Positions 52,249 to 61,272 are shown, counted from the stretch's first letter. The stretch is 64,000 nucleotides of DNA from Arachnia propionica (GCF_003932785.1 NZ_RQYT01000004.1:1-64000); one strand, 5' to 3'. The notes: generated by a model from the letters alone, not told the origin. Translations and numbers: made by a program.

Positions 52249-53661
52249 GTGCGATACGTCTCCACCCGCGCCACCACCGCCGACACCCGCGGCTTCAGCG
52301 ACATCCTGCTCGAGGGCCTCGCCCCCGACGGCGGCCTCTACCTGCCCGTCGAGTACCCGACGGTCGACGACGCGACCCTCACCCGGTGGCGCACCGTCCT
52401 CGCCGACGAGGGCTACGCGGGTCTGGCCTTCGAGGTGTGCTCCCTGTTCGTCGACGACATCCCCGCCGACGACCTGCGCGCCATCTGCCAGCGGGCCTAC
52501 GCCCCCGCGAAGTACCTGGACCCCGCCGTCGTGCCCGTGTCGCAGCTGTCCGACGGGTTGTGGCTGGCGCACCTCAGCAACGGTCCGACCGTCGCGTTCA
52601 AGGACATGGCGATGCAGCTGCTGGGGGAGCTGTTCCCCTACGAGCTGGCGCGCCGTGGCGAGACCCTCACCATCCTCGGTGCGACCTCCGGCGACACCGG
52701 GTCGTCGGCCGAGCACGCCCTCAAGGGACGCGACGGGGTACGGGTGGTCATGCTCTCCCCGGCCGACCGGATGACCGCGTTCCAGCAGGCCCAGATGTAC
52801 GCCCTCGACGACCCGAACATCGTCAATCTGGCCGTCGAGGGGGTCTTCGACGACTGCCAGGACCTCGTCAAGGCCGTCAACGCCGACGCGGAGTTCAAGG
52901 CCCGACACCGCATCGGTGCCGTCAACTCCATCAACTGGGCCCGGCTCATGGCGCAGATCGTCTACTACTTCGCCGCCTGGTTGCGGATCTCCGAGGGTGG
53001 GCCGCTCAGCTTCGCGGTCCCGTCGGGCAACTTCGGCAACATCGCCGCCGGTCACATCGCCCGTCGCATGGGGCTGCCGATCCGTCACCTCGTTCTCGCC
53101 ACCAACGAGAACGATGTCCTCGACGAGTTCTTCCGCACCGGGATCTACCGGGTGCGTTCCGCCGAGGAGACCCTCGCCACGAGTTCCCCGTCGATGGACA
53201 TCTCCAAGGCATCGAACTTTGAGCGCTTCGTCGCCGACCTCCTGGGACGCGACGGGGCCCTCGTCGCGGAACTGTTCGGGCGTCGGCTCCCCGCCGAGGG
53301 CAGCCTCGACCTGTCCGCGACGGATCGTTCCGGTTCCGGTTTCGTCTCCGGTTCGTCCCGGCACGCCGACCGCCTGGCGACGATCCGTGCCACGTGGGAG
53401 CAGGACCGGGTCCTCATCGACCCGCACACCGCCGACGGCGTCCACGTCGCCCGTCGACTGCTGGCCGAGGGCACCGTGGCCGGGCCTGTCGTCGTGCTCG
53501 AGACCGCCCTGCCCGTCAAGTTCGGTGAAACCATCATCGAGGCGGTCGGGGTGACCCCGCCGCGGCCCGCCGTCTTCGACGGGATCGAGGACCTGCCCCG
53601 CCACGTGCGGCGGATCCCCGTCGATGTCGACGAGGTGAAGGCCGTCATCGCCGCGTTGTGA
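52249..53661 (+). CDS. thrC: Threonine synthase
   Basis: The 470-aa PLP enzyme turns O-phosphohomoserine into threonine. K118 in NGPTVAFKDMAMQLLG is the PLP lysine; LGATSGDTGSSAEHAL and VPSGNFGNI bind phosphate and cofactor. The length and MRYVSTRATT start fit the longer, E. coli/yeast-like form. It begins at GTG with a leaderless-type promoter, directly after a family A element. It works after lysC and homoserine steps, which are not in this window. Confidence 0.96.
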   Translation: MRYVSTRATTADTRGFSDILLEGLAPDGGLYLPVEYPTVDDATLTRWRTVLADEGYAGLAFEVCSLFVDDIPADDLRAICQRAYAPAKYLDPAVVPVSQLSDGLWLAHLSNGPTVAFKDMAMQLLGELFPYELARRGETLTILGATSGDTGSSAEHALKGRDGVRVVMLSPADRMTAFQQAQMYALDDPNIVNLAVEGVFDDCQDLVKAVNADAEFKARHRIGAVNSINWARLMAQIVYYFAAWLRISEGGPLSFAVPSGNFGNIAAGHIARRMGLPIRHLVLATNENDVLDEFFRTGIYRVRSAEETLATSSPSMDISKASNFERFVADLLGRDGALVAELFGRRLPAEGSLDLSATDRSGSGFVSGSSRHADRLATIRATWEQDRVLIDPHTADGVHVARRLLAEGTVAGPVVVLETALPVKFGETIIEAVGVTPPRPAVFDGIEDLPRHVRRIPVDVDEVKAVIAAL

Positions 53662-53740
53662 GGTCGGGGGTGCCCTCGGGGGCGATGAGGGTGCCTTGTA
53701 CGCTGATGGAGCGGATCTGGAAAGTGATCTAGGAGGGGTG

Positions 53741-55087
53741 ATGCTGGACTGCGCCATCATCGGTGCTGGCCTGGCCGGTCTGGTTGCCGCGCGCGACCTC
53801 AGGAATCGTGGTCTCGATGTCGTCGTGCTGGAGGCGAGGGACCGTGTCGGGGGACGCGTGGAGAACGCCGCCCTGTCGGATGGCAGCCAGGTGGAGCTGG
53901 GGGGACAGTGGATCGGTGCCGGCCACGACGCCATCCTCGAACTCGTGCATCGTTACGGGCTGAGCACCATCGGCCTGCCCGCCGAGGGGAACCTCATGGT
54001 GCGCATCCACGGGCAGGCGACGTCGGTGCCGTCGAAGGCCGACGGGAAGGAACTCACCCCGTTCGAGGTCTCCGACCTCAGTCAAGGGCTGCTCCGGCTG
54101 CGTCGCCTGGCGAAACGGCTGGCGGAGGACCCGACCTGGGTCAAGGCGAACAACGCGTGGCTGCAACAGGACCTCCGACGCTGGGTGCGGACCAACCTCC
54201 GCACCTCCGGGGCGCAGGAACGCTTCGGCGAGGTCTACACGGCGGCCTACGGTCCCATGACCGAGGACGAGACCCTGCTGGAGGGGCTGCGTCAGATCAA
54301 CTCGGGGCCCGACCTGGAGTCGATGCTCGCCTCCAACGGAGGACTGAACCAGCAGCGGGTCGACGGTGGAGTGGCAGCCCTGTGCGAGGCGATCGCCGCG
54401 GAACTCGGCGACGCGGTGCGGCTCGGCGAGCCCGTCGTCAAGGTCAGCCACGACGACATGGCTGTCCTCACCCTCGCCTCCGGGGAGACCGTCGAGGCGC
54501 GGACCGTCATCTCGACGCTGCCGCCCCGGCTCGCGGTCGTGCTGGAGCACGACCCGGCGCTGCCGACGTGGCGCGCCGAGGCCGCGGAGAAGGTCGCGGC
54601 GGGCAACGTCATCAAGGCCTTCCTCATCTACGAGCGTCCGTTCTGGCGTGACAAAGGGCTCTCCGGGCAGTCGAGTTCCGATGAGGGGGCGGTGCGGGTC
54701 ACCTTCGACACCACCCGACCCGATTCGGAGCGGGGGCATCTGCTGGGCTTCTTCGAGGGAGTTGAGGCTGGTTCCTACGCCAACCGGTCCAGGGAGGAGC
54801 GTCGGCAGGCGTTCATCGACTCCGCCGTGAAGGTCTTCGGGCCCGAGGGGGCCGAGGCGATCGAGTACATCGAACGGGACTGGAGCGCGGAGGTCTACAC
54901 GGGTGGCTGCCACGGCGCCCACTTCGCGCCGGGGATCTGGAGCTCGAACGGCCCGGTCCTCGCCGCGCCGGAGGGGTGCCTCCACTGGGCCGGGGCGGAG
55001 TACTCTTCCCGGTTCAACGGCTACATGGAGGGCGCGGTGCGATCCGGCGAGGAGGTCGCGGCGGCCGTCGCGCGGGCGTTGATCTGA
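53741..55087 (+). CDS. Flavin-dependent amine oxidase
   Basis: This 448-aa protein has the FAD motif CAIIGAGLAGLVAARDLRNR (residues 4-23) and VLEARDRVGGR, and a C-terminal FAD region (WAGAEYSSRFNGYMEGAVRS near 422-441) typical of monoamine oxidase-like enzymes. It oxidises amines to imines/aldehydes; the substrate is unknown. ATG 53741 follows AGGAGG. The stop TGA overlaps the next family A element by one base. Confidence 0.93.
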   Translation: MLDCAIIGAGLAGLVAARDLRNRGLDVVVLEARDRVGGRVENAALSDGSQVELGGQWIGAGHDAILELVHRYGLSTIGLPAEGNLMVRIHGQATSVPSKADGKELTPFEVSDLSQGLLRLRRLAKRLAEDPTWVKANNAWLQQDLRRWVRTNLRTSGAQERFGEVYTAAYGPMTEDETLLEGLRQINSGPDLESMLASNGGLNQQRVDGGVAALCEAIAAELGDAVRLGEPVVKVSHDDMAVLTLASGETVEARTVISTLPPRLAVVLEHDPALPTWRAEAAEKVAAGNVIKAFLIYERPFWRDKGLSGQSSSDEGAVRVTFDTTRPDSERGHLLGFFEGVEAGSYANRSREERRQAFIDSAVKVFGPEGAEAIEYIERDWSAEVYTGGCHGAHFAPGIWSSNGPVLAAPEGCLHWAGAEYSSRFNGYMEGAVRSGEEVAAAVARALI

Positions 55088-55247
55088 GAGGGCGCGCTGA
55101 CAGGCGAAATCTGCTGCGGTCGTCCCGGTGTCCCCCTGGCTGTGTTGTCCTCCTTGAACGCACGGTCCAGTGCGCTCTTCGTCGTCCGCCTTGCCAGGAG
55201 GCCACCGTGCCGATCCTCGTGACGATTCCCCTATCCGCGCACCCTCT
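55087..55247 (+). mobile_element. Family A MITE-like element (complete copy)
   Basis: 161 bp. The right terminus is CCTATCCGCGCACCCTCT; the left terminus AGAGGGCGCGCTGACAGG is mutated at several positions. A direct repeat TGAGAGGGCGCGC flanks it (55085-55097 and 55247-55259). It begins on the last base of the amine oxidase stop codon. Same orientation as the partial copy at 1-88. Confidence 0.9.
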
Positions 55248-55280
55248 GAGAGGGCGCGCGGGCATGGCACCATTGAGGAC

Positions 55281-56639
55281 ATGCGCAAGCCTCGTGTTGT
55301 CATAATCGGGTCCGGGTTCGGCGGGTTGTTCGCAGCGAAGGCCCTGCGCCGGGCCGACGTCGAGATCACGCTCATCGCCCGGACCGCCCACCATCTGTTC
55401 CAGCCGCTGCTCTACCAGGTGGCGACGGGCATCCTCAGTGAGGGGGAGATCGCCCCGGCGACCCGCGAGATCCTGCGACGGCAACGCAACGTCCGGGTCC
55501 AGCTGGGGCTCGTCACCCGCATCGATGTCGAGGCGCGCCAGGTCCACTGGCGGTTCCACGACCGCACCCACGTCACCGAGTATGACCACCTCGTCGTCGC
55601 GGCCGGGGCGGGGCAGTCGTACTTCGGCAACGACCAGTTCGCCCGGTTCGCGCCCGGCATGAAGTCCATCGACGACGCCCTCGAGCTCCGGGCCCGGATC
55701 TTCGGCGCCTTCGAACTGGCGGAGGCGGAGCCGGAGGGGGCGGACGTCTCCCGGCTGCTGACCTTCGCCGTGATCGGGGCTGGGCCGACGGGTGTGGAGA
55801 TGGCGGGGCAGATCCGGGAACTCGCCTCGAAGACCCTCGTCGGCGAGTTCCGTCGCATCGACCCGCGCCAGGCGCGGGTGGTGCTCATCGAGGGTGGGCC
55901 GCGGGTGCTGCCGAGCTTCGGCGAGGACCTCGGCGACGTGGCCCGCCGTTCCCTGACCAGCCGCGGCGTCGAGGTCTGGACCGACACCCTCGTCACCGAC
56001 GTGGACGCCCGCGGCATCGTCGTGAAGCGCCCCGGCGGGGAGTCGGAGCGGCTGGAGACGGTGTGCAAGGTGTGGGCGGCCGGTGTCGCGGCGAATCCGC
56101 TGGGCGCGCAGCTCGCCGAGCAGACGGGGGCGGAGACCGACCGCGCGGGCCGGGTGAGGGTGCAGCCCGACCTCACCCTGCCGGGGCACCCGGAGGTGTT
56201 CGTCGTCGGGGACCTGGCCGCCGTCGACGGGGTGCCGGGGGTGGCGCAGGGGGCCATCCAGGGGGCCCGGTACGCGGCCTCGGTCATCCGTGGTCAGATC
56301 GACGGGGCGCGCCCCCTCGATCCGTTCCGGTACAAGGACAAGGGCTCCATGGCGACCATCTCGCGGTTCGCCGCCGTCGTGAGCGCGGGGCGGCTCAGGA
56401 TGACGGGGTTCCTCGCCTGGCTGGCGTGGCTGCTCCTCCACCTGCTCTACATCGCCGGCTTCAAGCAGCGGTTGTCGACGCTGCTGCACTGGTTCATCAG
56501 CTTCCTCACCCGGGGCCGCTCGGAGCGGGCCACCACCAACCAGCAGATGGTGGGTCGGTTGGCGCTGGAGGAGCTGGGTGAGGGGTCCAGCGGCCGTCTC
56601 ATGGACGGTCGGGCGCGGGGGAGCGTCGACGGATCGTGA
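55281..56639 (+). CDS. ndh: Type II NADH dehydrogenase (NDH-2)
   Basis: This 452-aa flavoprotein passes electrons from NADH to menaquinone at the inner face of the membrane without pumping protons. FAD motif GSGFGGLFAAKALRR (10-24), AHHLFQPLLYQVATG, the NAD motif AVIGAGPTGVEMAGQI (about 165-180) and VFVVGDLAAVDGVPGVAQGA (about 308-327) are characteristic. The C-terminal hydrophobic part (about 375-410) anchors it. It starts at ATG 55281; longer upstream frame crosses the repeat. Confidence 0.94.
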   Translation: MRKPRVVIIGSGFGGLFAAKALRRADVEITLIARTAHHLFQPLLYQVATGILSEGEIAPATREILRRQRNVRVQLGLVTRIDVEARQVHWRFHDRTHVTEYDHLVVAAGAGQSYFGNDQFARFAPGMKSIDDALELRARIFGAFELAEAEPEGADVSRLLTFAVIGAGPTGVEMAGQIRELASKTLVGEFRRIDPRQARVVLIEGGPRVLPSFGEDLGDVARRSLTSRGVEVWTDTLVTDVDARGIVVKRPGGESERLETVCKVWAAGVAANPLGAQLAEQTGAETDRAGRVRVQPDLTLPGHPEVFVVGDLAAVDGVPGVAQGAIQGARYAASVIRGQIDGARPLDPFRYKDKGSMATISRFAAVVSAGRLRMTGFLAWLAWLLLHLLYIAGFKQRLSTLLHWFISFLTRGRSERATTNQQMVGRLALEELGEGSSGRLMDGRARGSVDGS

Positions 56640-56712
56640 GCGCAGGGTGAGGGGGCGCCCCTGTCCGCGCCCTGACAGCCCCTCCCACCCCTCCCGTCGG
56701 CCTCCTCAACAC

Positions 56713-56844
56713 GCTGATTCGCCTGCCTTGGGTCGGAAACGCCTGTCTTCTTTCACTTTGCCTGCCGAACTAGACAGGCGAGCCGCCGTTGAGGCAGGCG
56801 AGCCACACCCAACACAGGCGAACCCGCGACAAGGCAGGCGAAAC
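56713..56844. repeat. Family C repeat: CGCCTGCC / GGCAGGCG cluster (copy 2)
   Basis: Same order of three CGCCTGCC (or TGCCTGCC) units followed by four inverse units as at 3163-3294, about 88 percent identical by eye. A family B copy starts 6 nt after it; in the first locus B lies on the other side at ~65 nt. Confidence 0.85.
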
Positions 56845-56850
56845 CAGCGC

Positions 56851-56928
56851 GGTCACGAATCGCCGTCCCGCTTCGCTTGAAACGTTTCAAACGGGGCTTT
56901 CGTGGAAGCCGAACGGCGGTTCGTGACC
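56851..56928. repeat. Family B imperfect palindromic repeat (copy 5)
   Basis: GGTCACGAATCGCCGTCCCG on the left, ACGGCGGTTCGTGACC on the right, GAAACGTTTCAAAC in the centre. Ends 25 nt before the promoter box of the SIMPL gene. Confidence 0.85.
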
Positions 56929-56952
56929 GTGGTTCAGGATGAGGGGGGTCGG

Positions 56953-56958
56953 TAGGAT
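56953..56958 (+). promoter_or_regulatory. -10 box of a leaderless promoter (SIMPL gene)
   Basis: TAGGAT, 6 nt before the ATG at 56965. Confidence 0.65.
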
Positions 56959-56964
56959 CGGCGC

Positions 56965-57600
56965 ATGGAGATCAAGGTCGAGGGCGAGGCGGAGCGGCGC
57001 GTCGCCCCGGAACTCGCGGTGTTGAGCGTCAACCTCGAGTCGGAGGGTGCGAACCGGGAGCGGGTGGTGCGCGCCGTCGGGGTCCTGAGCCGCGAGTTCG
57101 CCGACGCGGTCACCCCGCTGGAGCCGTCGGCGATCCGGGGCTGGACCCTCGAACCGGTGCAGCTGCTGTCCTGGACGGTCGGGCGGCGCGGCAGCTCGTC
57201 GAGGTTCGCGGCCAGCGCCAGCGCGACGGTGACCTTCCACGACCGGCAGGCCCTCGCCGATTTCTGCCTGGCCTGGGGTGAGCGTGACGGCGTCGAATTG
57301 TTCTCGACGGACTGGAGACTCACCCCGGAGACGGAGGAGGCCGTGGAGACCGAGCTGCTGACGGAGGCCGTGAAGCAGGCCCGGCGTCGCGCCGAGATCC
57401 TCGCGGCGGCGTCGGGGGCCGCCATCACGGGCTGCACCCACCTGTCCGACCACTGGGTCAGCGGTGCCCGGGGCAAGGAGGAGCCCGTGGCGATGAAGCG
57501 CCGTATGCGGGAGACGTCGTCGTTCTCGTCGGCCCCCGAGGCGCGTCCGGAGGACCTGCTGCTGTCGGTGAGGGTCTACGCGACCTTTGAGGCGGACTGA
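56965..57600 (+). CDS. SIMPL-domain (DUF541) protein, cytosolic
   Basis: This 211-aa protein shows the SIMPL/DUF541 pattern: 'VEGEAERRVAPELAVLSVNLESEG' at the start, 'LTEAVKQARRRAEILAAASGAAI' near 130-153 and a final 'SVRVYATFEAD'. No signal peptide is seen, unlike many family members. The function of the family is not settled. It ends 3 nt before the next gene and is probably cotranscribed with it. Confidence 0.85.
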   Translation: MEIKVEGEAERRVAPELAVLSVNLESEGANRERVVRAVGVLSREFADAVTPLEPSAIRGWTLEPVQLLSWTVGRRGSSSRFAASASATVTFHDRQALADFCLAWGERDGVELFSTDWRLTPETEEAVETELLTEAVKQARRRAEILAAASGAAITGCTHLSDHWVSGARGKEEPVAMKRRMRETSSFSSAPEARPEDLLLSVRVYATFEAD

Positions 57601-57603
57601 CGG

Positions 57604-58677
57604 GTGGCCGACGCGGCGCTGGGGCGGGCCCGGCTCGTCGCGCAGGGGCTGGTCACGCGCCTGTTCGACTCGCCGAGGGATGCGGCCGGCGCGTTCGGTG
57701 CGCATCAGGGCCAGGACCTGCCCGGGGTGGTCGCGTCCCTCGCGCTGCGTTGCGGCGGCGACGTCGACGCGGTGGTGGCGGCGTTCGCGCGGGGTGAGAT
57801 CGTGCGGGGCTACCCGATGCGCGGCACGGTGTTCGCGATGGCGGCGCAGGATGCGGCGTGGATCACGCAGCTGTGTGTCGGCCCGGGGCTGCGGCAGTCG
57901 GTGCGGCTGCTGGACAAGCGCGGGCTGGGGGAGCGGCACCGGGCCAGGAGCGAGGAGGTGGCCCGGGAGCTGCTGGCGGCGGGACCCCGTCCCCGGGCCG
58001 AGCTGGGGGAGCGCTGGGCGGAGGCGGGCCTGTCGGAGGCGCAGGGCGCGAACTACCACCTGCTGGTGCACCTCATCTCCACCGGGGTGCTGTGCCACGG
58101 CCCGATCGTCGACGGTGACCAGCACGTCGCGCTGTGCGAGTCGTGGCTGCCCGAGGGCTCGGGGCTCGAGGGGCGGTTCAACGGGGACCGGGAGGCGGCG
58201 GCCGCCGAGCTGCTCAGCCGGTACCTGACCTCCCGCGGTCCGGCGACGCTGCGGGACTTCCAGTGGTGGTCGAAGCTGCCGATCGCCGAGATCCGGCGGG
58301 CCTTCGAGCAGATCCGGGACCGCTTCGAGGAGGTCGACGAGGAGAGATTCCAGCGGCAGGGGCTGGCCGACGAGGTGCGTGAGGCGGGCCGGTCGGCGTC
58401 GCGTCCGCTGCTGCTCCCCGGATTCGACGAGTTCATCCTCGGCTACCAGGACCGGCTGTTCGCGATGACGCAGGACGTCCACGAGCGGCTGGTCCCCGGC
58501 AACAACGGGATGTTCCGGCGCCCCGCGATCAGCGGGGGCCGGGTCGTCGGCACGTGGAAACGGGGCGGAACCCCGAGTCGTCGCCGCTTCGAGCTGGAGG
58601 AACTCGCCCCCGTCCCCGACCGCACCCGCACAGGCCTGGCGGCCTGTTACGACTCCTTCCCCTTTCTGGGCGGGTGA
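57604..58677 (+). CDS. HTH_42 winged-helix DNA-binding protein (AlkZ/YcaQ superfamily)
   Basis: The 357-aa protein belongs by pattern to the winged-helix family that includes the AlkZ/YcaQ crosslink-repair glycosylases: GAHQGQDLPGVVASLALRC near 36-54 sits at the position of the catalytic Gln motif, and 'DEFILGYQDR...PGNNGMFRRP...GRVVGTWKR' is the C-terminal signature. Whether it is a glycosylase or a regulator cannot be told. GTG start 3 nt after the SIMPL gene. Confidence 0.85.
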   Translation: MADAALGRARLVAQGLVTRLFDSPRDAAGAFGAHQGQDLPGVVASLALRCGGDVDAVVAAFARGEIVRGYPMRGTVFAMAAQDAAWITQLCVGPGLRQSVRLLDKRGLGERHRARSEEVARELLAAGPRPRAELGERWAEAGLSEAQGANYHLLVHLISTGVLCHGPIVDGDQHVALCESWLPEGSGLEGRFNGDREAAAAELLSRYLTSRGPATLRDFQWWSKLPIAEIRRAFEQIRDRFEEVDEERFQRQGLADEVREAGRSASRPLLLPGFDEFILGYQDRLFAMTQDVHERLVPGNNGMFRRPAISGGRVVGTWKRGGTPSRRRFELEELAPVPDRTRTGLAACYDSFPFLGG

Positions 58678-58687
58678 GTGGGTCGTG

Positions 58688-59362
58688 ATGAAACGGAACG
58701 AGGCGGGGTTGCAGTTGTCCGAGGGCTCGTACACGATCCCGCGGACCCGGCGCGGTGAGGCGAAACTCATCATCCGGGACGCATCCCTGACGGTCGCCCC
58801 CGGGGAGCGGGTCGGGATCGTCGGAGCCAACGGCGTGGGGAAGTCAACCGTGCTCCGGGTGCTCGCGGGGATGCTGCGGCTGGATGCGGGTCAGCTGAGG
58901 AACGATGGTGTCCCGGCCGATGACTGGCGGCGCCGGTTCCAACGCTCGGTCCACCTGGCGGCGGGAGCGCCACTCGGGTTCTACCCACGGCTCACGGGAG
59001 GCGAGAACCTCCGCTTCCTCGCGGGGCTGTGGGGCGTGACGATGTCCCGTCGCGAGGCGACCCGACGTCTCGTCGAGGTCGGCCTGGCGGCGGAGGCCGC
59101 CGAGCGGGTGATGTACGCGAAGTACTCCCTCGGCATGCGACAGCGGCTGCATCTGGCCGCGCTGTGGGCCGACCCCCGGGCCACCACCCACCTGTTCGAC
59201 GAGCCGACCACCGGGCTGGACGAGGCGGGGGTCCGCATGCTCCGGGAACGGGTGCTCGCGGCCGAGGACCGGGCCCAGGTGCTGGTGAGTCACGACCCTG
59301 ACTTCCTGGCGGCGGTGTGCACCCGAACGGTGAGGTTGGACGATGCGCGCCTGGTCGGCTGA
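58688..59362 (+). CDS. ABC transporter ATP-binding protein
   Basis: This 224-aa short ATPase has Walker A GANGVGKST near 49-57, signature YSLGMRQRLHLAALWADP and Walker B THLFDEPTTGLDEAG. ATG 58688 is preferred to the GTG three bases before. It overlaps the first permease gene by 20 nt and belongs with the two membrane proteins that follow. Confidence 0.9.
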   Translation: MKRNEAGLQLSEGSYTIPRTRRGEAKLIIRDASLTVAPGERVGIVGANGVGKSTVLRVLAGMLRLDAGQLRNDGVPADDWRRRFQRSVHLAAGAPLGFYPRLTGGENLRFLAGLWGVTMSRREATRRLVEVGLAAEAAERVMYAKYSLGMRQRLHLAALWADPRATTHLFDEPTTGLDEAGVRMLRERVLAAEDRAQVLVSHDPDFLAAVCTRTVRLDDARLVG

Positions 59363-60083
59363 AGGGCTGCTGTTCCTCGTCTGGCTGCAGTGGGTGGACC
59401 GCAGGGCGACCTCGTCGTTCGTGGTCGGCGTGACCCTGCAGATCGGGGTGCTCAGCGCGGGGCTGTGGCAGCTCCGCGCCGAACCCCGGGAGGTGGTCCT
59501 CGCCGGTGCCTTCCGGGCGATGTTCCTCCTCGGGACGGCGGTGTGCGCGCTGTCCGCGATGTCGGCCTTCCAGAACGAGTTCCGCTTCCAGACGGTGTGG
59601 CAGACCTTCCGCGACACCGCGGGCTTCGGCCGCCTGATGCTGGCCCGCGCCCTGGCGATGACGGTCATCACCGCCCCGGCCCTGGCCCTACCTTTCGTGG
59701 TCGCGGCCCTCATCACCCCGGAGAGCGTGTGGATCGCTGCCGGGGTGTACGTCGTCGGGCTGGTGGTGCTCACGGCCTACACCCACGTGCTGACCCTGGG
59801 TCTGGCCGTCGCCTACCGTCCGGCCCAGGTGGTGCCCTGGATCCGGCAGGGTGTCATGGTGGTGGCCCTCGGAACGGTGACGTTCCTGTCGCCGGTGTGG
59901 CTTCGTCAGGCGTTCCCGTTCGTGTGGTTGGAACGCATGGCCGAACCGGGCAGGTTCTGGGGTGGTGCAGCGGTGGCGCTGGTGCTGACGGCGCTCTGGT
60001 GGCTGGGGCTTCGCCTCCTCCTTGCCCCCGTCGCCCGACGGGTCGTGCACCGTCGGCTGCTCGACAACGTGGAGAACCGATGA
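59343..60083 (+). CDS. ABC transporter membrane protein, subunit 1
   Basis: The 246-aa protein has about six hydrophobic helices (residues 28-48, 57-80, 100-125, 132-155, 167-185, 203-223), but no named family signature. It starts with ATG inside the end of the ATPase gene and its stop overlaps the next start (ATGA), so it is part of the same transporter operon. Confidence 0.8.
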   Translation: MRAWSAEGLLFLVWLQWVDRRATSSFVVGVTLQIGVLSAGLWQLRAEPREVVLAGAFRAMFLLGTAVCALSAMSAFQNEFRFQTVWQTFRDTAGFGRLMLARALAMTVITAPALALPFVVAALITPESVWIAAGVYVVGLVVLTAYTHVLTLGLAVAYRPAQVVPWIRQGVMVVALGTVTFLSPVWLRQAFPFVWLERMAEPGRFWGGAAVALVLTALWWLGLRLLLAPVARRVVHRRLLDNVENR

Positions 60084-60775
60084 AGCGGATCCGGACGGTC
60101 ATGGGGGCGCCGCTCGTCGCGTTGGTGCGGCAGCAGTCCGTGCCGGGACTCATCAGCGCGCTGGGGGTGCTGCCGGTCCTCAACGCCCTGGTGCTCGGCG
60201 GCCTCTACCAGAGCCTCGGCGGACGCGGGATGGATCTGGCCCGGTTCAGCACGCACTGGCCCTACTTCGTCGCCGTGGCCGCCTTCGTGGCCGGGGCCGC
60301 GTCGTGGGAGATGGAACTGCTCTCGGCGACGCGCGGACACTACCGGGGACGCGTGATGCAGGCCCTGGGTTCGCGGGCCGGGTACGTCGTCGTCGCGGCC
60401 GGTTCCATCGTGGCGCTGTTCCTGGCGCTCAGGATCTGGGTCGGTTCGGAACGGCTCGGGGCGGAGGCCCTGGTCATGGGCGCTCAGCTCGCGGGATTCG
60501 CCGCCCTGGGATCGGGGGCGGCCCTGGCGTGGGGATTCGGGAGTGACAAGGGGGTCAACAATCTGGTGCAGGTGGCGCCCTGGGTGTTCGCCCTCGGCCC
60601 CGGCCCGTTCCTCCCGTCGGGGCTGCCGGTGGTGGGCGGACTGTTCCCGGCCAACGGGCAGGTCCTCGACGTCCGGGTTGAGCTGTGTCGTGCCCTCGCG
60701 GCCTTCGTCGTGGGGATGCTGTTGGCGCATCAGGCGCTCGGCCCCGGCCGGAGGCCGGTCTTTCTGGGGTCGTGA
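60080..60775 (+). CDS. ABC transporter membrane protein, subunit 2
   Basis: This 231-aa protein has about six helices and ends HQALGPGRRPVFLGS. It overlaps the previous gene by 4 nt. With the ATPase and subunit 1 it forms a heteromeric exporter with two different membrane subunits; the substrate is unknown. It converges on sixA with a 1-nt gap. Confidence 0.8.
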   Translation: MKRIRTVMGAPLVALVRQQSVPGLISALGVLPVLNALVLGGLYQSLGGRGMDLARFSTHWPYFVAVAAFVAGAASWEMELLSATRGHYRGRVMQALGSRAGYVVVAAGSIVALFLALRIWVGSERLGAEALVMGAQLAGFAALGSGAALAWGFGSDKGVNNLVQVAPWVFALGPGPFLPSGLPVVGGLFPANGQVLDVRVELCRALAAFVVGMLLAHQALGPGRRPVFLGS

Positions 60776-60776
60776 C

Positions 60777-61265
60777 TCAGCGGCGTTCGATGCGTTCCAG
60801 CCTCACGTGGTCGAGTTCGAACGGGGCGAGGTCCGCCCAGTCGCCTTCGAAGGTGAACTCGGTGAAGGTCGAGGTGGGGAACCAGCACTGCAGCGCGTCG
60901 GCCTCGCGGGGGTTCGAGGCGTAGCTGAGCTGGGCCGCCAGGGCCGGGATCGACGGGGCGTGACCGACGACGAGGAGACCGGTGATGGCCGGGTCGGTCT
61001 CGCTGATGTGCTGGAGCATCGCCTCCGACCCGTCGTGGTAGAGGGAGTCCAGGAACTCGACGGGGATGTCGAGGCCCAGGGCGGCGAAGGTCTGGCGGGT
61101 GCGGGTGGCGGTCGAGACCAGGGCGTACCCGAGGCCCAACCCACGCAGCTCCAGCCCGGCATCCTGGGCGTCCTGCACCCCGCGGGGCAACAGCTCGCGG
61201 GCATGGTCGCCCCCGGGGTTGCTGGCCTGGGTCTTCGCGTGGCGCATCAGCACGAGTCGTCGCAT
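60777..61265 (-). CDS. sixA: SixA-type histidine phosphatase
   Basis: This 162-aa protein starts MRRLVLMRHAKTQ with the catalytic RH motif (R8-H9), and has STATRTRQTF and VVGHAPSIP with the second His (SixA pattern). SixA removes phosphate from histidine phosphotransfer proteins; the actinobacterial substrate is not established. ATG 61265 follows a TAGAGT box by 7 nt, which favours it over longer frames. Confidence 0.9.
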   Translation of the reverse strand: MRRLVLMRHAKTQASNPGGDHARELLPRGVQDAQDAGLELRGLGLGYALVSTATRTRQTFAALGLDIPVEFLDSLYHDGSEAMLQHISETDPAITGLLVVGHAPSIPALAAQLSYASNPREADALQCWFPTSTFTEFTFEGDWADLAPFELDHVRLERIERR

Positions 61266-61272
61266 GGGCCCA

